Part shown: positions 7,784-18,600 of the stretch, piece after piece
Position numbering within the stretch: the first letter of the stretch is position 1
How the letters are laid out: every line of letters begins with the position of its first letter
Source of the DNA: a virus
Reading direction: 5' to 3' (one strand)
IMG/VR virus record: IMGVR_UViG_3300044568_000266
Coordinates: 1 to 30,888 of that record
DNA length: 30,888 nt
Made by a program: the position numbers and the translations under genes
Notes under the pieces: model-generated
The model's input: the letters and a program-made list of their open reading frames with translations, nothing else
Database searches by the model: none
Told to the model about the DNA's origin: nothing

Positions 7784-8161
7784 ATGACGCCCCAAGATAG
7801 AGCCTTGATTATGGTCTATGAGTCTGTTAAACATAGACTCCCGTTTGGGTTTGAAGAATATGCGGAAGCGGTGAAAGATTTTGACGTTGTTCCCCTGACT
7901 CAAGATGGCAGAGTTATAGGCGGAGTACTAGCTAAAGGCAATGAAATACATGTAGGATACGGTATTAAGCCAAAAGGCACTATACGCTCACATATCAAAG
8001 CTACTTTAAAAGCTATGGTAGACAAATATGGTTACGTGGTAACTGCTGTAATGGCAGACAATAAGTCAGGTTTGAGATTCTGCGAAAGGCTAGGATTTGT
8101 CAAACTTGGTGAAGAAAACGGTACAATTAAGCTAAGATGCGACAGGAGTAACTACTCATGA
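7784..8161 (+). CDS. GNAT-fold acetyltransferase-like protein
   Basis: This 125-residue protein has a GNAT-like pattern. RVIGGVLAKGNEIHVGYG gives paired strands, a helix follows (RSHIKATLKAMVDKYG), and the end ADNKSGLRFCERLGFVKLGEENG is the typical final 'N..a..fyeklGF' strand-turn of GNAT enzymes. The usual Q/RxxGxG/A acetyl-CoA loop is weak (PKGTIRSH), so catalytic activity is uncertain. Similar domains occur as small virion-region proteins in T7-like and other podophages. It begins on the base after the previous stop and ends in an ATGA overlap with the next virion gene. It may be structural or modify another protein. Confidence 0.65.
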   Translation: MTPQDRALIMVYESVKHRLPFGFEEYAEAVKDFDVVPLTQDGRVIGGVLAKGNEIHVGYGIKPKGTIRSHIKATLKAMVDKYGYVVTAVMADNKSGLRFCERLGFVKLGEENGTIKLRCDRSNYS

Positions 8162-9834
8162 GAATCCCAAATAAATTTAACGGTTATATGTCTGATGGTC
8201 GTAGACTATATCCTGACCCAGCCACATCAGCTATTATGGCTAAAGCATTGGCTAGTGCTGGCACTGCTGCTACCACTGCCGCTGTCCCCGCTGCTACTAC
8301 TGCTTTAGCCGCCGCTGCTCCTGTTGCTACTACCGCCGCTACTACTACTGCTGCTAATCTTGGTACTACCGCTGCATTAGAGGCAAGTAAGCAAGCGGCT
8401 ATTCAATCTGGTATACAAAACGTAGGTGCAGAAGCCGCCAAACAAGCAGGTGTAGAAGCTGCTAAGCAAACCGCTGCGCAAGCTGCTAATCCGGGAATTT
8501 TGAACAACGCTGGTCAATTAACTAGCTCGTATACGGCGCCTCCTATGGGCGCTCCTACGGGTACTCCTGCTGTTGCTCCTCCTGTTGCTCCTCCCGGCGC
8601 TCCTCCAACATTTGATGCTAGTTTAAATCAAGCATTAAACACTCAAACAGGTACAGGTACTGGGTTAAAACTACCTAATAGTACTGGGACTGCGACTGAC
8701 CCATACAGCGGGACGACTCTTACAAATGTACCCGGAGGCTCACAAGGTTTAAGTAATAGTGGTGGTGTAGAGGTAGGTGAAGCAAGTTTGCAAGGTAATT
8801 TAGCTACTAAATCCGAGCCAAGTAAACTAATGGAAGGACTCAACACTGCTAAACAGTTTGCTGGCGATGCGGCTAAGTTTGCTAAAGAAAATCCGTTACT
8901 CACTTCTGCCGGAATTATGGCGGCGCAGAATCTGTCACAGCCAAGCTACAGTGGACCTACTAAGAAAAGTTCTAAAGGTTATGGCGGCGGTGACGGTGGC
9001 GACTTTAAGTATAGGGGCGGTGAGACAGGTAGATATGTTCCTATCTTTGAACCAACTCCTTACGCTGTAGGTGGTCCTGTTGAGCAGATGTCTGCTCAAA
9101 ACGCTGTAGGTAGTAATACTGGATACCCTATGGCACACTTGCAAACGCCTATGTATGCTAACCCTATGGCATCGCGTCCTATGGCTACTAATGTAATAGC
9201 TCCTTCAGTAGATGCGGGTGTGGGTACATATACTGGCGAAGCACGTATGGCTACTGGTGGTAAGGTTAATGCTTTCGAAAAAATGATGAAGGAAGAAGAA
9301 GCGCGTAGAAAACAATCGGAAGCGCAAGCTAGAGCCGATATAGAAGAAGGCAGGTCTATTGCTGCTAGAGGTATAAAACCATACAGTAGAACACAAACTA
9401 CTAATAGTCCTTACGCTGCTGCTGTAAAAGAATTACAAGCTCTAAGCAAAAAGTATGGCATTAAAACCGTTGCTCCTGCTAAGACTAATATTGACTTAAT
9501 GGGCGATCAAGATCAGATTGAGTATGCTGCGAACGGTGGCATTATGCACGGTTTAGGTGGTTATTCCGATGGTGGGCGTCTCTTGAAAGGACCCGGCGAT
9601 GGCGTATCTGATTCTATTCCTGCTGTTATTGGTAATAAGCAACCTGCTCGACTTGCTGATGGAGAATTTGTTATCCCTGCACGAATCGTCTCAGAGTTGG
9701 GAAATGGATCGACAGAAGCCGGAGCGCGAAAACTCTATGCAATGATGGAGCGTATTCAGAAGCGTCGTGGCAAGACTGTGGGCAAAGGTAAAGTTGCAGT
9801 CAACTCTAAAGCTGATAAACATCTGCCCGCATGA
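8158..9834 (+). CDS. Low-complexity virion-associated protein with 'DGVSDSIPA' C-terminal module
   Basis: This 558-residue protein has three parts. Residues about 25-165 are Ala/Thr/Pro-rich low complexity. The middle (200-450) is Gly-rich with charged helical pieces (EKMMKEEEARRKQSEAQARA). The C-terminal module at about 460-535 contains GGYSDGGRLLKGPGDGVSDS, ARLADGEFVIPARIV and LGNGSTEAGARKLYAMM. This module recurs at the ends of many phage tail and internal virion proteins. Both neighbours overlap by four bases. It is probably a tail or ejectable internal virion protein; no enzymatic motif is visible. Confidence 0.65.
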   Translation: MRIPNKFNGYMSDGRRLYPDPATSAIMAKALASAGTAATTAAVPAATTALAAAAPVATTAATTTAANLGTTAALEASKQAAIQSGIQNVGAEAAKQAGVEAAKQTAAQAANPGILNNAGQLTSSYTAPPMGAPTGTPAVAPPVAPPGAPPTFDASLNQALNTQTGTGTGLKLPNSTGTATDPYSGTTLTNVPGGSQGLSNSGGVEVGEASLQGNLATKSEPSKLMEGLNTAKQFAGDAAKFAKENPLLTSAGIMAAQNLSQPSYSGPTKKSSKGYGGGDGGDFKYRGGETGRYVPIFEPTPYAVGGPVEQMSAQNAVGSNTGYPMAHLQTPMYANPMASRPMATNVIAPSVDAGVGTYTGEARMATGGKVNAFEKMMKEEEARRKQSEAQARADIEEGRSIAARGIKPYSRTQTTNSPYAAAVKELQALSKKYGIKTVAPAKTNIDLMGDQDQIEYAANGGIMHGLGGYSDGGRLLKGPGDGVSDSIPAVIGNKQPARLADGEFVIPARIVSELGNGSTEAGARKLYAMMERIQKRRGKTVGKGKVAVNSKADKHLPA

Positions 9835-10277
9835 ACAACTACGGAAAGCTAGAATGGTTCGGTGGTAATACGGACGCTTTAAGTATGTACCGTATGCTAG
9901 TTGATCTTGCGCATTTATGGGATGATTTGGTTGATAAAGACAAGGATGTAACTGAGTTAGATATAAATAACTCTTTCCTTATATGCCTAGTCTACTTACC
10001 TCTGAATCCTTTTTATCAGCAGATACAGCGCGATGTGATGCCTATGTGGATAACTGTAGTGTCTGCATATCAAACGGCAAACAAGTTTGAACGTGAAAAA
10101 GATGAACGCGGGTTAGAGGCAGCGCACATGCTTAGATATGCCGCTGGAAATATTTTAGCCTATGCAATACACGTATGTGTTGGACCAGAAAAAGCGGCGG
10201 ACTACATACCAGAAATGTGGAAAGATGTCGTTAATGAACGTTTTGCGGAGTACCGCGAGGAACACTTAAATGCTTAA
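9831..10277 (+). CDS. Helical conserved podophage hypothetical protein
   Basis: This 148-residue all-helical protein has the stretch DLAHLWDDLVDKDKDV (about 25-40), then NSFLICLVYLPLNPFYQQI. This order is familiar from hypothetical proteins encoded between large virion genes in podophages. The DDxxD at 31-35 recalls isoprenoid-synthase metal motifs, but no second metal motif is present, so I do not call it an enzyme. It overlaps the gene before by four bases and the next by eight. A virion assembly or packaging accessory role is plausible but unproven. Confidence 0.6.
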   Translation: MNNYGKLEWFGGNTDALSMYRMLVDLAHLWDDLVDKDKDVTELDINNSFLICLVYLPLNPFYQQIQRDVMPMWITVVSAYQTANKFEREKDERGLEAAHMLRYAAGNILAYAIHVCVGPEKAADYIPEMWKDVVNERFAEYREEHLNA

Positions 10278-12663
10278 TTTATTAAAATTTATTTTCAGCC
10301 CTGAGTGGTTTACGTTTAGCTTTGGCGGCGGTGGTGGTGGCGCACCTACTCAATCCACATCATACACATCCAACATCCCTGAGTACATGGAGCCGTACGT
10401 TCATAGGATGATGGCATCTACGGAAGGTCAAATTTATCAGCCGGGCGGTGGTTTTAGACCATATCAGTCTTATTCTGAATACGATAAAAATCGTGGCGGC
10501 ACAGGTGAAACAGTAGCTGGCTTTACGCCTATGCAAGCTGGCGCTATGAAAGGTTTACAAAACTACCAATTACCGCAGCAAGGTCAGTATGGTTCTATGA
10601 TGGCTATGGGGGCTGGTCTTGGTTCTATGGGTGCAGGTCAGCAGTACGCACGTCAAGCTACTAATCCGTATGCTACCGCTGCATATATGTCTCCTTATAT
10701 GGAAAACGCTGTTGCTCCTCAGATGCGTGAGGCTGCTCGTCAGTCCGAAATACAGGGGCAGCAAAACCAAGCGCAAGCTGTTCAACAAGGAGCATTTGGC
10801 GGAAGTCGTACAGCTATTGTAGAAGCGGAGCGCCAGCGTAACTTAGCCCAACAACAAGCAGATATATACGGTAAGGGTACGCAGAGCGCGTTTGAACAAG
10901 CTCGTCAAGCTCAACAGTTTGGTGCCGATCTTGGTCTAAGAGGTATGGGTCAAGGGCTACAAGCTGGTCAAACTCTTGGTGAGTTAGGTCAGCAGCAGTA
11001 CGGTCAACAGATGGGCGTAATGGGGCAACAATTAGCGGTTGGTAAACAGCAGCAAGAATACGAACAAAACCGTCTGAACCAGATCATCCAAGACTATGCT
11101 ACATCACAGCAATATCCATTCATGCAGTTGGGTATTCTGAGCAACATGATTCGTGGTCAGCCTATGCAAGCGATGACTACCCAGTCCTACCAAGCTCAGC
11201 CTAGTTATTTGCAGCAGGGTATTGGCGCGTTGGGTATGGTTAACGCTATGCAGGGTAATAAGAAAGAAGGCGGCGTCATTAAAGAAATGGCGAGTGGCGG
11301 TATTGCGTCTGGTCTTAATGAGTACGAAGTGGATGCTATGTCCGAGCGTTTAGGTGATAAACAACTAAGCGCTAAGATGGGCGACCCTAAGACTGACCCT
11401 CGTACTAAACAGATTCTTGGCGGAGAAGTAGCGCGTCGTGAACAAACTCGTGCCGCTGCTGGTGTTGGCATGGCGTCCGGTGGTATCTTAGCGTTTAAAG
11501 ATGAAGGACTTGTACCAAAAATAACTACTGGAGATAATCCGTTTGATGATGAAGTGCCGGGCGGTATTATGCCTGCTAAGTTCATAGACGCTACTAAAAA
11601 AGCAGAGAAGAAAGAAGAGAAAAAAGCAGAGAAGAAGCCAGTTACTAAAGCCCCTTCTGGTATTACAAGAGAGAGCGACGAATTTAAACAGCAGATGAGA
11701 GAGATTGGACCTGCATTAGAAGAGCGCAAAAAGATAAGCTCATACGAGCAAACGCTAATGGACGCTATTAAATCAGAAGACCCGTCAAAGAAAACTCCTC
11801 AAAGCTATCTTCAAGAGCAACAAGAATTGTATAGGGCTGCTGGCGCTGACCCTCAGTTCTTTGAGAAAGCTAAAACGCCACTTACAAAGCGTATGACGGA
11901 ACTTGACTCTAGCGCAGAAAATAAAAAACGTATGCGTGAAGCACAGGCATGGGCTATGTTTGGTTCAACCCCCGGTCCTTTGTTATCAAGTGCGATGAAA
12001 GCTTATTCTGGTTATCTAGAGCAAAGTATTACGGACGAAGAAGATTTAGCTAAAGCTAAAGGTGAATTAAACAAAGCTATATTTGATATTGATAAGGCTT
12101 CGTATCTAGAAAAAATTGGCGATGCAAAAGACGCCCGTAAATTTAAATACGACAGCTTTGATAGGTTCACTAAATTAAGTTACGAAGTTGCTGATCTAAG
12201 TGGTAAGCGTTCTAGTGACGTTCTTAAAGCTACAGCTGGCGCATCTGAAGCAGGACTCAAAGCACGTACTGATGTAAAAGAAGCGGCTATACGTCAAGCT
12301 GGTTCTGGTGGTGGAAGTGATAAGTTAGACGTAAAAAGAGTTGAAAATGTTCAAAAAGGTTTAAAGAATTTTGACGATAAATATAAAAAAGAAAAAGAGA
12401 GTTTAGATAGAGCAGTTATGGCATTGCCAGAAGACTCTCCTATTCGTATAAAGGCAGATAAAAGATTAAAAGAAATTGCTAGTCAGCGTATTGCGGAAGA
12501 AGAACGCTTAAACTCGTCATATAAAGTTGAAGGGGCTACTAAGGAAGCTCCTAAAGAAGAAAAGCGTCCAGCAGGTATACCATCAAATGCAATAAAAGCA
12601 GACGATGGACATTACTATGCTCCTGACCCAGCTAGACCCGGTAAATATTTGAAGTATTCTTAA
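10270..12663 (+). CDS. Large internal/ejection-type virion protein
   Basis: This 797-residue protein opens with a hydrophobic stretch and a glycine run (FSFGGGGGGAPTQSTSYTSN), then PEYMEPYVHRMMASTEGQIY, a pattern seen in podophage internal virion proteins. Residues about 60-330 are Gln/Gly/Ala/Met-rich. A short module with EGGVIKEMASGGIASGL (about 335-400) resembles that of the upstream virion protein. Residues 435-465 are a Lys/Glu run (KKAEKKEEKKAEKKPV), and the rest is helical coiled-coil. A good ribosome site (GAGGAA) supports the start. Position directly before the giant protein suggests the two act together in DNA ejection, comparable to the T7 gp14-16 set; this is inference. Confidence 0.65.
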   Translation: MLNLLKFIFSPEWFTFSFGGGGGGAPTQSTSYTSNIPEYMEPYVHRMMASTEGQIYQPGGGFRPYQSYSEYDKNRGGTGETVAGFTPMQAGAMKGLQNYQLPQQGQYGSMMAMGAGLGSMGAGQQYARQATNPYATAAYMSPYMENAVAPQMREAARQSEIQGQQNQAQAVQQGAFGGSRTAIVEAERQRNLAQQQADIYGKGTQSAFEQARQAQQFGADLGLRGMGQGLQAGQTLGELGQQQYGQQMGVMGQQLAVGKQQQEYEQNRLNQIIQDYATSQQYPFMQLGILSNMIRGQPMQAMTTQSYQAQPSYLQQGIGALGMVNAMQGNKKEGGVIKEMASGGIASGLNEYEVDAMSERLGDKQLSAKMGDPKTDPRTKQILGGEVARREQTRAAAGVGMASGGILAFKDEGLVPKITTGDNPFDDEVPGGIMPAKFIDATKKAEKKEEKKAEKKPVTKAPSGITRESDEFKQQMREIGPALEERKKISSYEQTLMDAIKSEDPSKKTPQSYLQEQQELYRAAGADPQFFEKAKTPLTKRMTELDSSAENKKRMREAQAWAMFGSTPGPLLSSAMKAYSGYLEQSITDEEDLAKAKGELNKAIFDIDKASYLEKIGDAKDARKFKYDSFDRFTKLSYEVADLSGKRSSDVLKATAGASEAGLKARTDVKEAAIRQAGSGGGSDKLDVKRVENVQKGLKNFDDKYKKEKESLDRAVMALPEDSPIRIKADKRLKEIASQRIAEEERLNSSYKVEGATKEAPKEEKRPAGIPSNAIKADDGHYYAPDPARPGKYLKYS

Positions 12664-12673
12664 TGGAGTAGTC

Positions 12674-15600
12674 ATGCCAACACCTGTTGATTACGATCCA
12701 TTTGCTAAGTCAGCATTAAAAGCCACGCCGGTTGATTACGACCCTTTTGCAAAAAAGAAAGCGCCTGAGGATCGTGGGTTAGGTACGGTACTTACCGATA
12801 CTGCTATTGCTGTAGCTAGTGCTGCGGCTGGTGGCGTTAAGTCGGCTTCTGATTTTGTATCGCCAAGTAATTCTTTTTCTAATGCTGTTGACTCGCTTAT
12901 TAAAAAAGGCGAATCATATGAGAGTGATGTCGTTAAAGCAGCAAAAGAAAAGTATGCTAAAGATATGGAGAACGCTAAGTCCGTCATGGACGAAGTCGCT
13001 ATTACTGCCAAGTACATTAAAGACAATCCACTTCAATCTGCTGCTATGGCGGTTGGCTCTTTTGCAGGTCCCGGCTTAGCTATTAAAGGCGCAGCCAAAG
13101 CTAGTCAATTACTAAAAGCGTCTGAAAAAGTTTCTTCACGTTTAGGTTTGGGTACAGGTATTGTTACTAGCTCAGCTATGTCTGGCGGTGACGCTGCGGG
13201 TAGTGCGTATGAGATGGTCATGCAAACGCCTAATGATGTTCTCATGCAGAATGATTTTATTAGAAGTCAGGTAGAAGGTGGGCGTAGTTTAGAAGACGTA
13301 AAGAAAGAAGCGGCTACTACCGCTGCTCGCCGTGCCTCTGTAGTCCCTGCTTTAATTGGTGGTGTTACTGGCGCGTTTGGTATGGAGCGCGTTCTGGCTG
13401 GTATGGGCGGTAAAGGAGCTAAGACTGCATTTGGTACTGCTATTAAGTCTGGTCTATCCGAAGCGTTCCAAGAAGCTGTTGAAGAAGGTGCGACTGAATA
13501 TTCAGGTCGTGCTGCTGCACAAGAGTACGACCCAAGCATAGACCCGATGAAAGGTGTAGCGGGTGCCGCTACGATGGGTGCAGCACTTGGCGCTATTCCG
13601 GGTGCAGGTATTGGTGTATTAGATGCACGTCGTCAGTTAGCAGAACAAGCTGCGCAAAAAGAAGCCGAAGCACAACAAGCATCGCAGACCGCAGAGCAAG
13701 CCGCTGCCGCTATCGTCCCACAAGCAGAACAAGTACAAGCGCAAGCACAGCAAGCCGACGCGCAAGCGCAAGCATTACCCTTTGGTATTGTTGACCCTAA
13801 TCAAGTTCAAGATGTATTAGATCAAGCTGGTCCTCAAGCTGAAGATAGAAGCCAAGACAATCTACTCAATGCTGAAGATCAGCTTAAACTTGGAGACATA
13901 AAAACCCAAATAGCTGCATACGAAGCTAAATTAGAAGCTAACGTAGATGAAAAAGGTAAGCCATTAGCCCCACGATATAGAGAAAATATAGAGGGCGTGT
14001 TAACTCGGCTTAGAGCTGAAGAGGAAAAATTAACAGGAGGAGTCGATGCCGAACAGCTTAGCAAATCTAACATCGAAGGAGATCAGTCTGGCGCTCCTCG
14101 CCTTGCACCAGCAGTGGACGAAACCGCCGGAGGAATTAAAACATCTAACGATAGTGGAGTGGTCACTGTTGGAGGGCCTACTGAATCAATTACTAGAACA
14201 GAAGGAGACCAGCGTAATGCACTAGCCGCTGAACAACAAGCCGCATTAGAAGCACAACGCTTAGCCGATGAACAAGCAGCATTAGCCGCAAGCCAAGTAG
14301 CCGTCAATAAAGAAGAGGAAAAAAATGTCGCTCAAGCCACTCAAGCCGTCAAAGCAGAAGAAAAAAGACAAAAGAAAGAACCCGCACCCGACAGGCCAGA
14401 GGTTGTGCAGCAACGAGCCACTCTTGAACGTCTCTTGCCAAAAACAATTGGTAAATTTACTTTAGAAACCATAACTCCATACGCCGGTAATTGGACTGTA
14501 AAATACGTCTCCACTAACGAAAGTGGCATGACCTTTTCGCAAAACGTACCTATTGACGCGGAGATGCTAGAAGGTAAAACAGATGCGGAAATAGAAGCAG
14601 CAATTCGTGAAAGAGCGACAAAAAACGGATTACGTGAACCCGCACCCACACCCGCACCCGCAGTAAATGTAAAAGGGTTTAAGAAAGAACACATGCCTTA
14701 CGTTCAGGCAGAGGTAGAAACCCGCGCAGCTGAACCTAAAAGTATGAAAGAAGCCCAGCAATATGCGGCGGCAGAATCTGCTTTTGATTCGTTTGATGTA
14801 GCAGAGTTAGTATTAAATAGAGAGTTTAAGGAAGAGATTGCTAAAAGAAATAAAGCGGCAAGGGATGAATATAATAAAAATAAAAAGCTAGGCTTGCCTG
14901 TTGAAGCGCCTAATCCTATAGAACTACACGACATCCTAACTGAGATGACTGTAGAAGATCGCATAAAAGCAATTGAAGCCGCTGAAAAATTAGGAGAGCT
15001 AGATACTCAAAAACGTAAAAACCAAAAAAATGAACGCGAGAAGTTTATTAAATCACTGTCACAAAAAGAACAAGATGCTATTGCAGCAAATACTAAAAAA
15101 ATACTTCATCAAGAAATTAAGTCTTTATCTAAGCTAGGCAAGAAAACAGCTTCACAAATACGTAAAGAACGTACAAAGGCTAGTACCGGCACGTCGGTTG
15201 CCACTGCCAAGAAGGGTGAGTCTAAACCTGTTCAAGCTGTTAAGGTAGAAAAGAAAACTGACAGTGAAAACATAATTGATAGACAGACTGTAGAGTCGTT
15301 AAAGACCGGTAACACTGACGAGATACTACGTACTATTGAGAAGGGTTATACCGACCCTGCGACTAAAGCATTTGCAACCCGCATTAAAGCTGTTGTGTCC
15401 CAATTTGGGATTCAGCCAAAAATTGTTATTGGTAAAGTAGAAGGCAACCGTCCCGGTAGTTATGACGGCGAGACCGACACTATTACTATTGATCCAGATG
15501 CACCACGCGGTGTGCAATTAGATGTTGTAGTCCTGCATGAGTACGGACACTTCCTGACTGACCGGATAATAGATAACCCAGAGAACCTGACACCGTCACA

Positions 15601-18600
15601 GAAGATAGCATTAGATAATCTTAAGAAGCTGCACACCTACGTAAAAGCTGAATTAGGTAAACAGTATGAGATAGACACGCTTAAAGAGTTTGTTGCTCAG
15701 TCGTTTACTAACTCAGAGTTTGCCGTCGCTATGGGGAACCTACCCCCACAGAGTAATGTCCTTAAAGTACAGAACGCGCTTAAAGAATTTGCTACACGCA
15801 TAATGCAGTTGCTTGGATTTAAATCCGGTGACAGTACTCTATCTCAGACGTTAGAAAACGTACAAAGTATCCTTACTGGTTCATATAAAGATGGAGCTAA
15901 GACTCCGGGCAAGGCTAAAGGCGTCTCATACATGAGTGAGCCTAAGAAAGCTGAAGAAGAGCCTAAACCTTTGTCATGGGAAGAATTTAAAAAAGCGCAG
16001 CGTCTGCCTGAAGCGCCTAAAGGAGCATTTAAATCATTACGTGAATTTGGTTTTAGTAAAAAATTCTTTAAACGATTGGCTACTAATTTCCAAAACGAAC
16101 GCTATGAGATGAAAGATTTAGAGCGCGAACTAACTCGTTCTGGTTTATTAGTAGTGGGCGACGAAAAGAAATTTAATAACCTGTACACACAGACTACTTT
16201 AGCGGCGGGCAACTACCGCACTATCGACAACACAGAACTAAAGCCTATTACGAATAAAGTTTATTCGTTGATACAAGAGCTTATGGAAAAGTCTGGAAAA
16301 GATTTTGATGTCGTACTTCAAGATTTATCCGCTTATGGTATTGCACTGCATGAGAGTGAAGTACGCCAAGTTAAATTCTTGCGTAAGATAAAGTTACGTG
16401 ACGACATCAACACTGTAGAGTGGGATGGTAAGAAAATATCTCCAGCCACAGCCAAAGCTAGAATCTTTGAAGAGCTTACCTCTAAGAACTTTGCAACCGT
16501 AGCTAAGAGCTACGGCATGACGCCTGAGAAGCTTGCGAAAGAATACCGTAAGTTGCTTGAGAAAATTGTTTCCGTAGATACTAATATCCATCCAGACGTT
16601 AGCAAAGAGCAACGCAGCCCTGATCATTTTGACTACAATGTGGTTGGTAATTTGACGCCTGAAACTGTAAAAGGGTATTTAGAAGAAGCTAATAAAGACA
16701 AGAACAAAGACTTGATGGACAAAATCTTAAAAGAGATGAGCGATCTGTCGAAGAAAACAATTGAACTTAATAAAGAAGCTAACTACTGGTCGCCACAAGT
16801 ATCTAACCTGACAAACTTCTATGGCTACGAAAACTATGTGCCGTACAAAGGTAAATTAGTAAACGAAAAAGATAAGAACCTTTTCTTAGGTGAGTACTTA
16901 GGCAAAGAATATCAACAAGCTGAATACACACAGGAAGGTCGTGTGTCATTGCCTGACAACCCCGTCTTGCAGATGTTTGCAGAAGCGCATTTGGCTGCCG
17001 CTCGTGCTGGTCGTAAAGATGTTTTAAAGTCTATTTACCACATGGTACAACCTAATGAACTATATAAAGATGGTCAGGGTTTAATAAATGCAGAGGTTAA
17101 GAAGATCATTGCGTTTGAAGATAGATATAACTTTGAAGCTAATATAGAACTTCAGAAACTAGCACGCCGTGAAAACATGTTCTTCTACTACATGGAGAAC
17201 GGTGACATTGCAGTTATTGAAATGAAAGACGACGCGCTACGTGACGCTATACGTAAGACCTACCGTCAATCTAATCCAATACTAGACACTCTTAATATGA
17301 TTAATAGTGGCATTGGTCAGATGCACACCCGCTATAACGTAGCGTTTGCTCCTAAGAACTTCGTGCGTGACGCTTTAACTAACGCCTATAACATAAGCGC
17401 AGGATATTCAGTTAAAGCTGCGGGCCGTTATATGGGTGCAATAGCAGAGAATGTAACTCGTGTTGGTCTACTTCATGCCGGTAAAGTAGCTTCTGCTTAT
17501 AACAAAGGCGGCGCTGACCCAGCTAAGAACCCTGCTATGAAAAAACTCATAGACGCAGACAAGTCTGGGTTTACAGCTATGCTGGCTGAATACTTACAGT
17601 ACGGTGGCGACATTGCTTACGTCAGTAGTTTAACTACTAAAGGACAGCTAAGAGACTTTAGTAAAGAGTTAGGTAGATCAGGGAAGGCAAGTGCCACTAA
17701 AGAGGCGATAGAAGGTTTCTTTGATTCATGGACTTCCGCATTTGAATTTACTAGCCGCGCATCTGCTTATCAGATTATGAAAGCGGAAGAAGTAGGACGC
17801 TTAATGGAGAAGGGTTTAACTCGTGCGCAAGCAGAGAAAGACGCTATTAAACCTGCTGTAGCTGCTGTTAAGAACCTAGCTAACTTTGAAGAGGTAGGAC
17901 GCTTTGGTAAGGTAGCTGGTGCATGGTTCATGTTCTTCCGTCCTGCTGCAACGGGCGCTGTGCGTGCTATCGAATCATTGGCTCCTGCATTAGCTTCTAT
18001 AAAGGGTGGTTATAAGGCTGCGGCTGAACGCTCATGGAATGAAGCGCCAAAAAATATAAGAGATAAAGGTAGTAAAGAAGAGTACATAAAGAATTTTGTT
18101 AAAGAAGCAGAACGGGGTAAAACTATTGCTGCTATTGCTATAAGTGTAGGCTCTGCTATATACCTGATGTCTTACTTTACTGCTGGTGATGATGAGATGG
18201 GACGTAACCGTGTAGGTACGGATGACATGTCTCGTTGGCAGCGTGACGCTAGGTTTGTTGTTGGCGATGGTCCAAACGATATAGTTAACTTACCTTGGGG
18301 TTACGGCATTGGTGCATTGGCTGCGCTCGGCGCTCAGATTACTTCTTTAGGTATGTCTGATACATCGTTCTTAGAGGTGATGGCTAACGCTGTACCTATC
18401 ATGATGGACTCGTTCTTACCTATACCTGTATCTAAAGGTAGCCCTGTTGAAAATCCAGCTAATTATCTAATAGATAGTATTGCACCTAGCTTTTTACGTC
18501 CTATTGTTGAGTTCACTATGAACCAGAATAGTCTTGGGCAAGATATCTATAATAAACGTCAGGGTCCTAACGGTAATATTTATACTGGTGGCGATAATGT

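Noticed and set aside
8230-8620. Trinucleotide-rich GCT/ACT/CCT stretch as a microsatellite or regulatory repeat
   Set aside because: It is in frame with an Ala/Thr/Pro-rich protein segment, so low protein complexity explains it.
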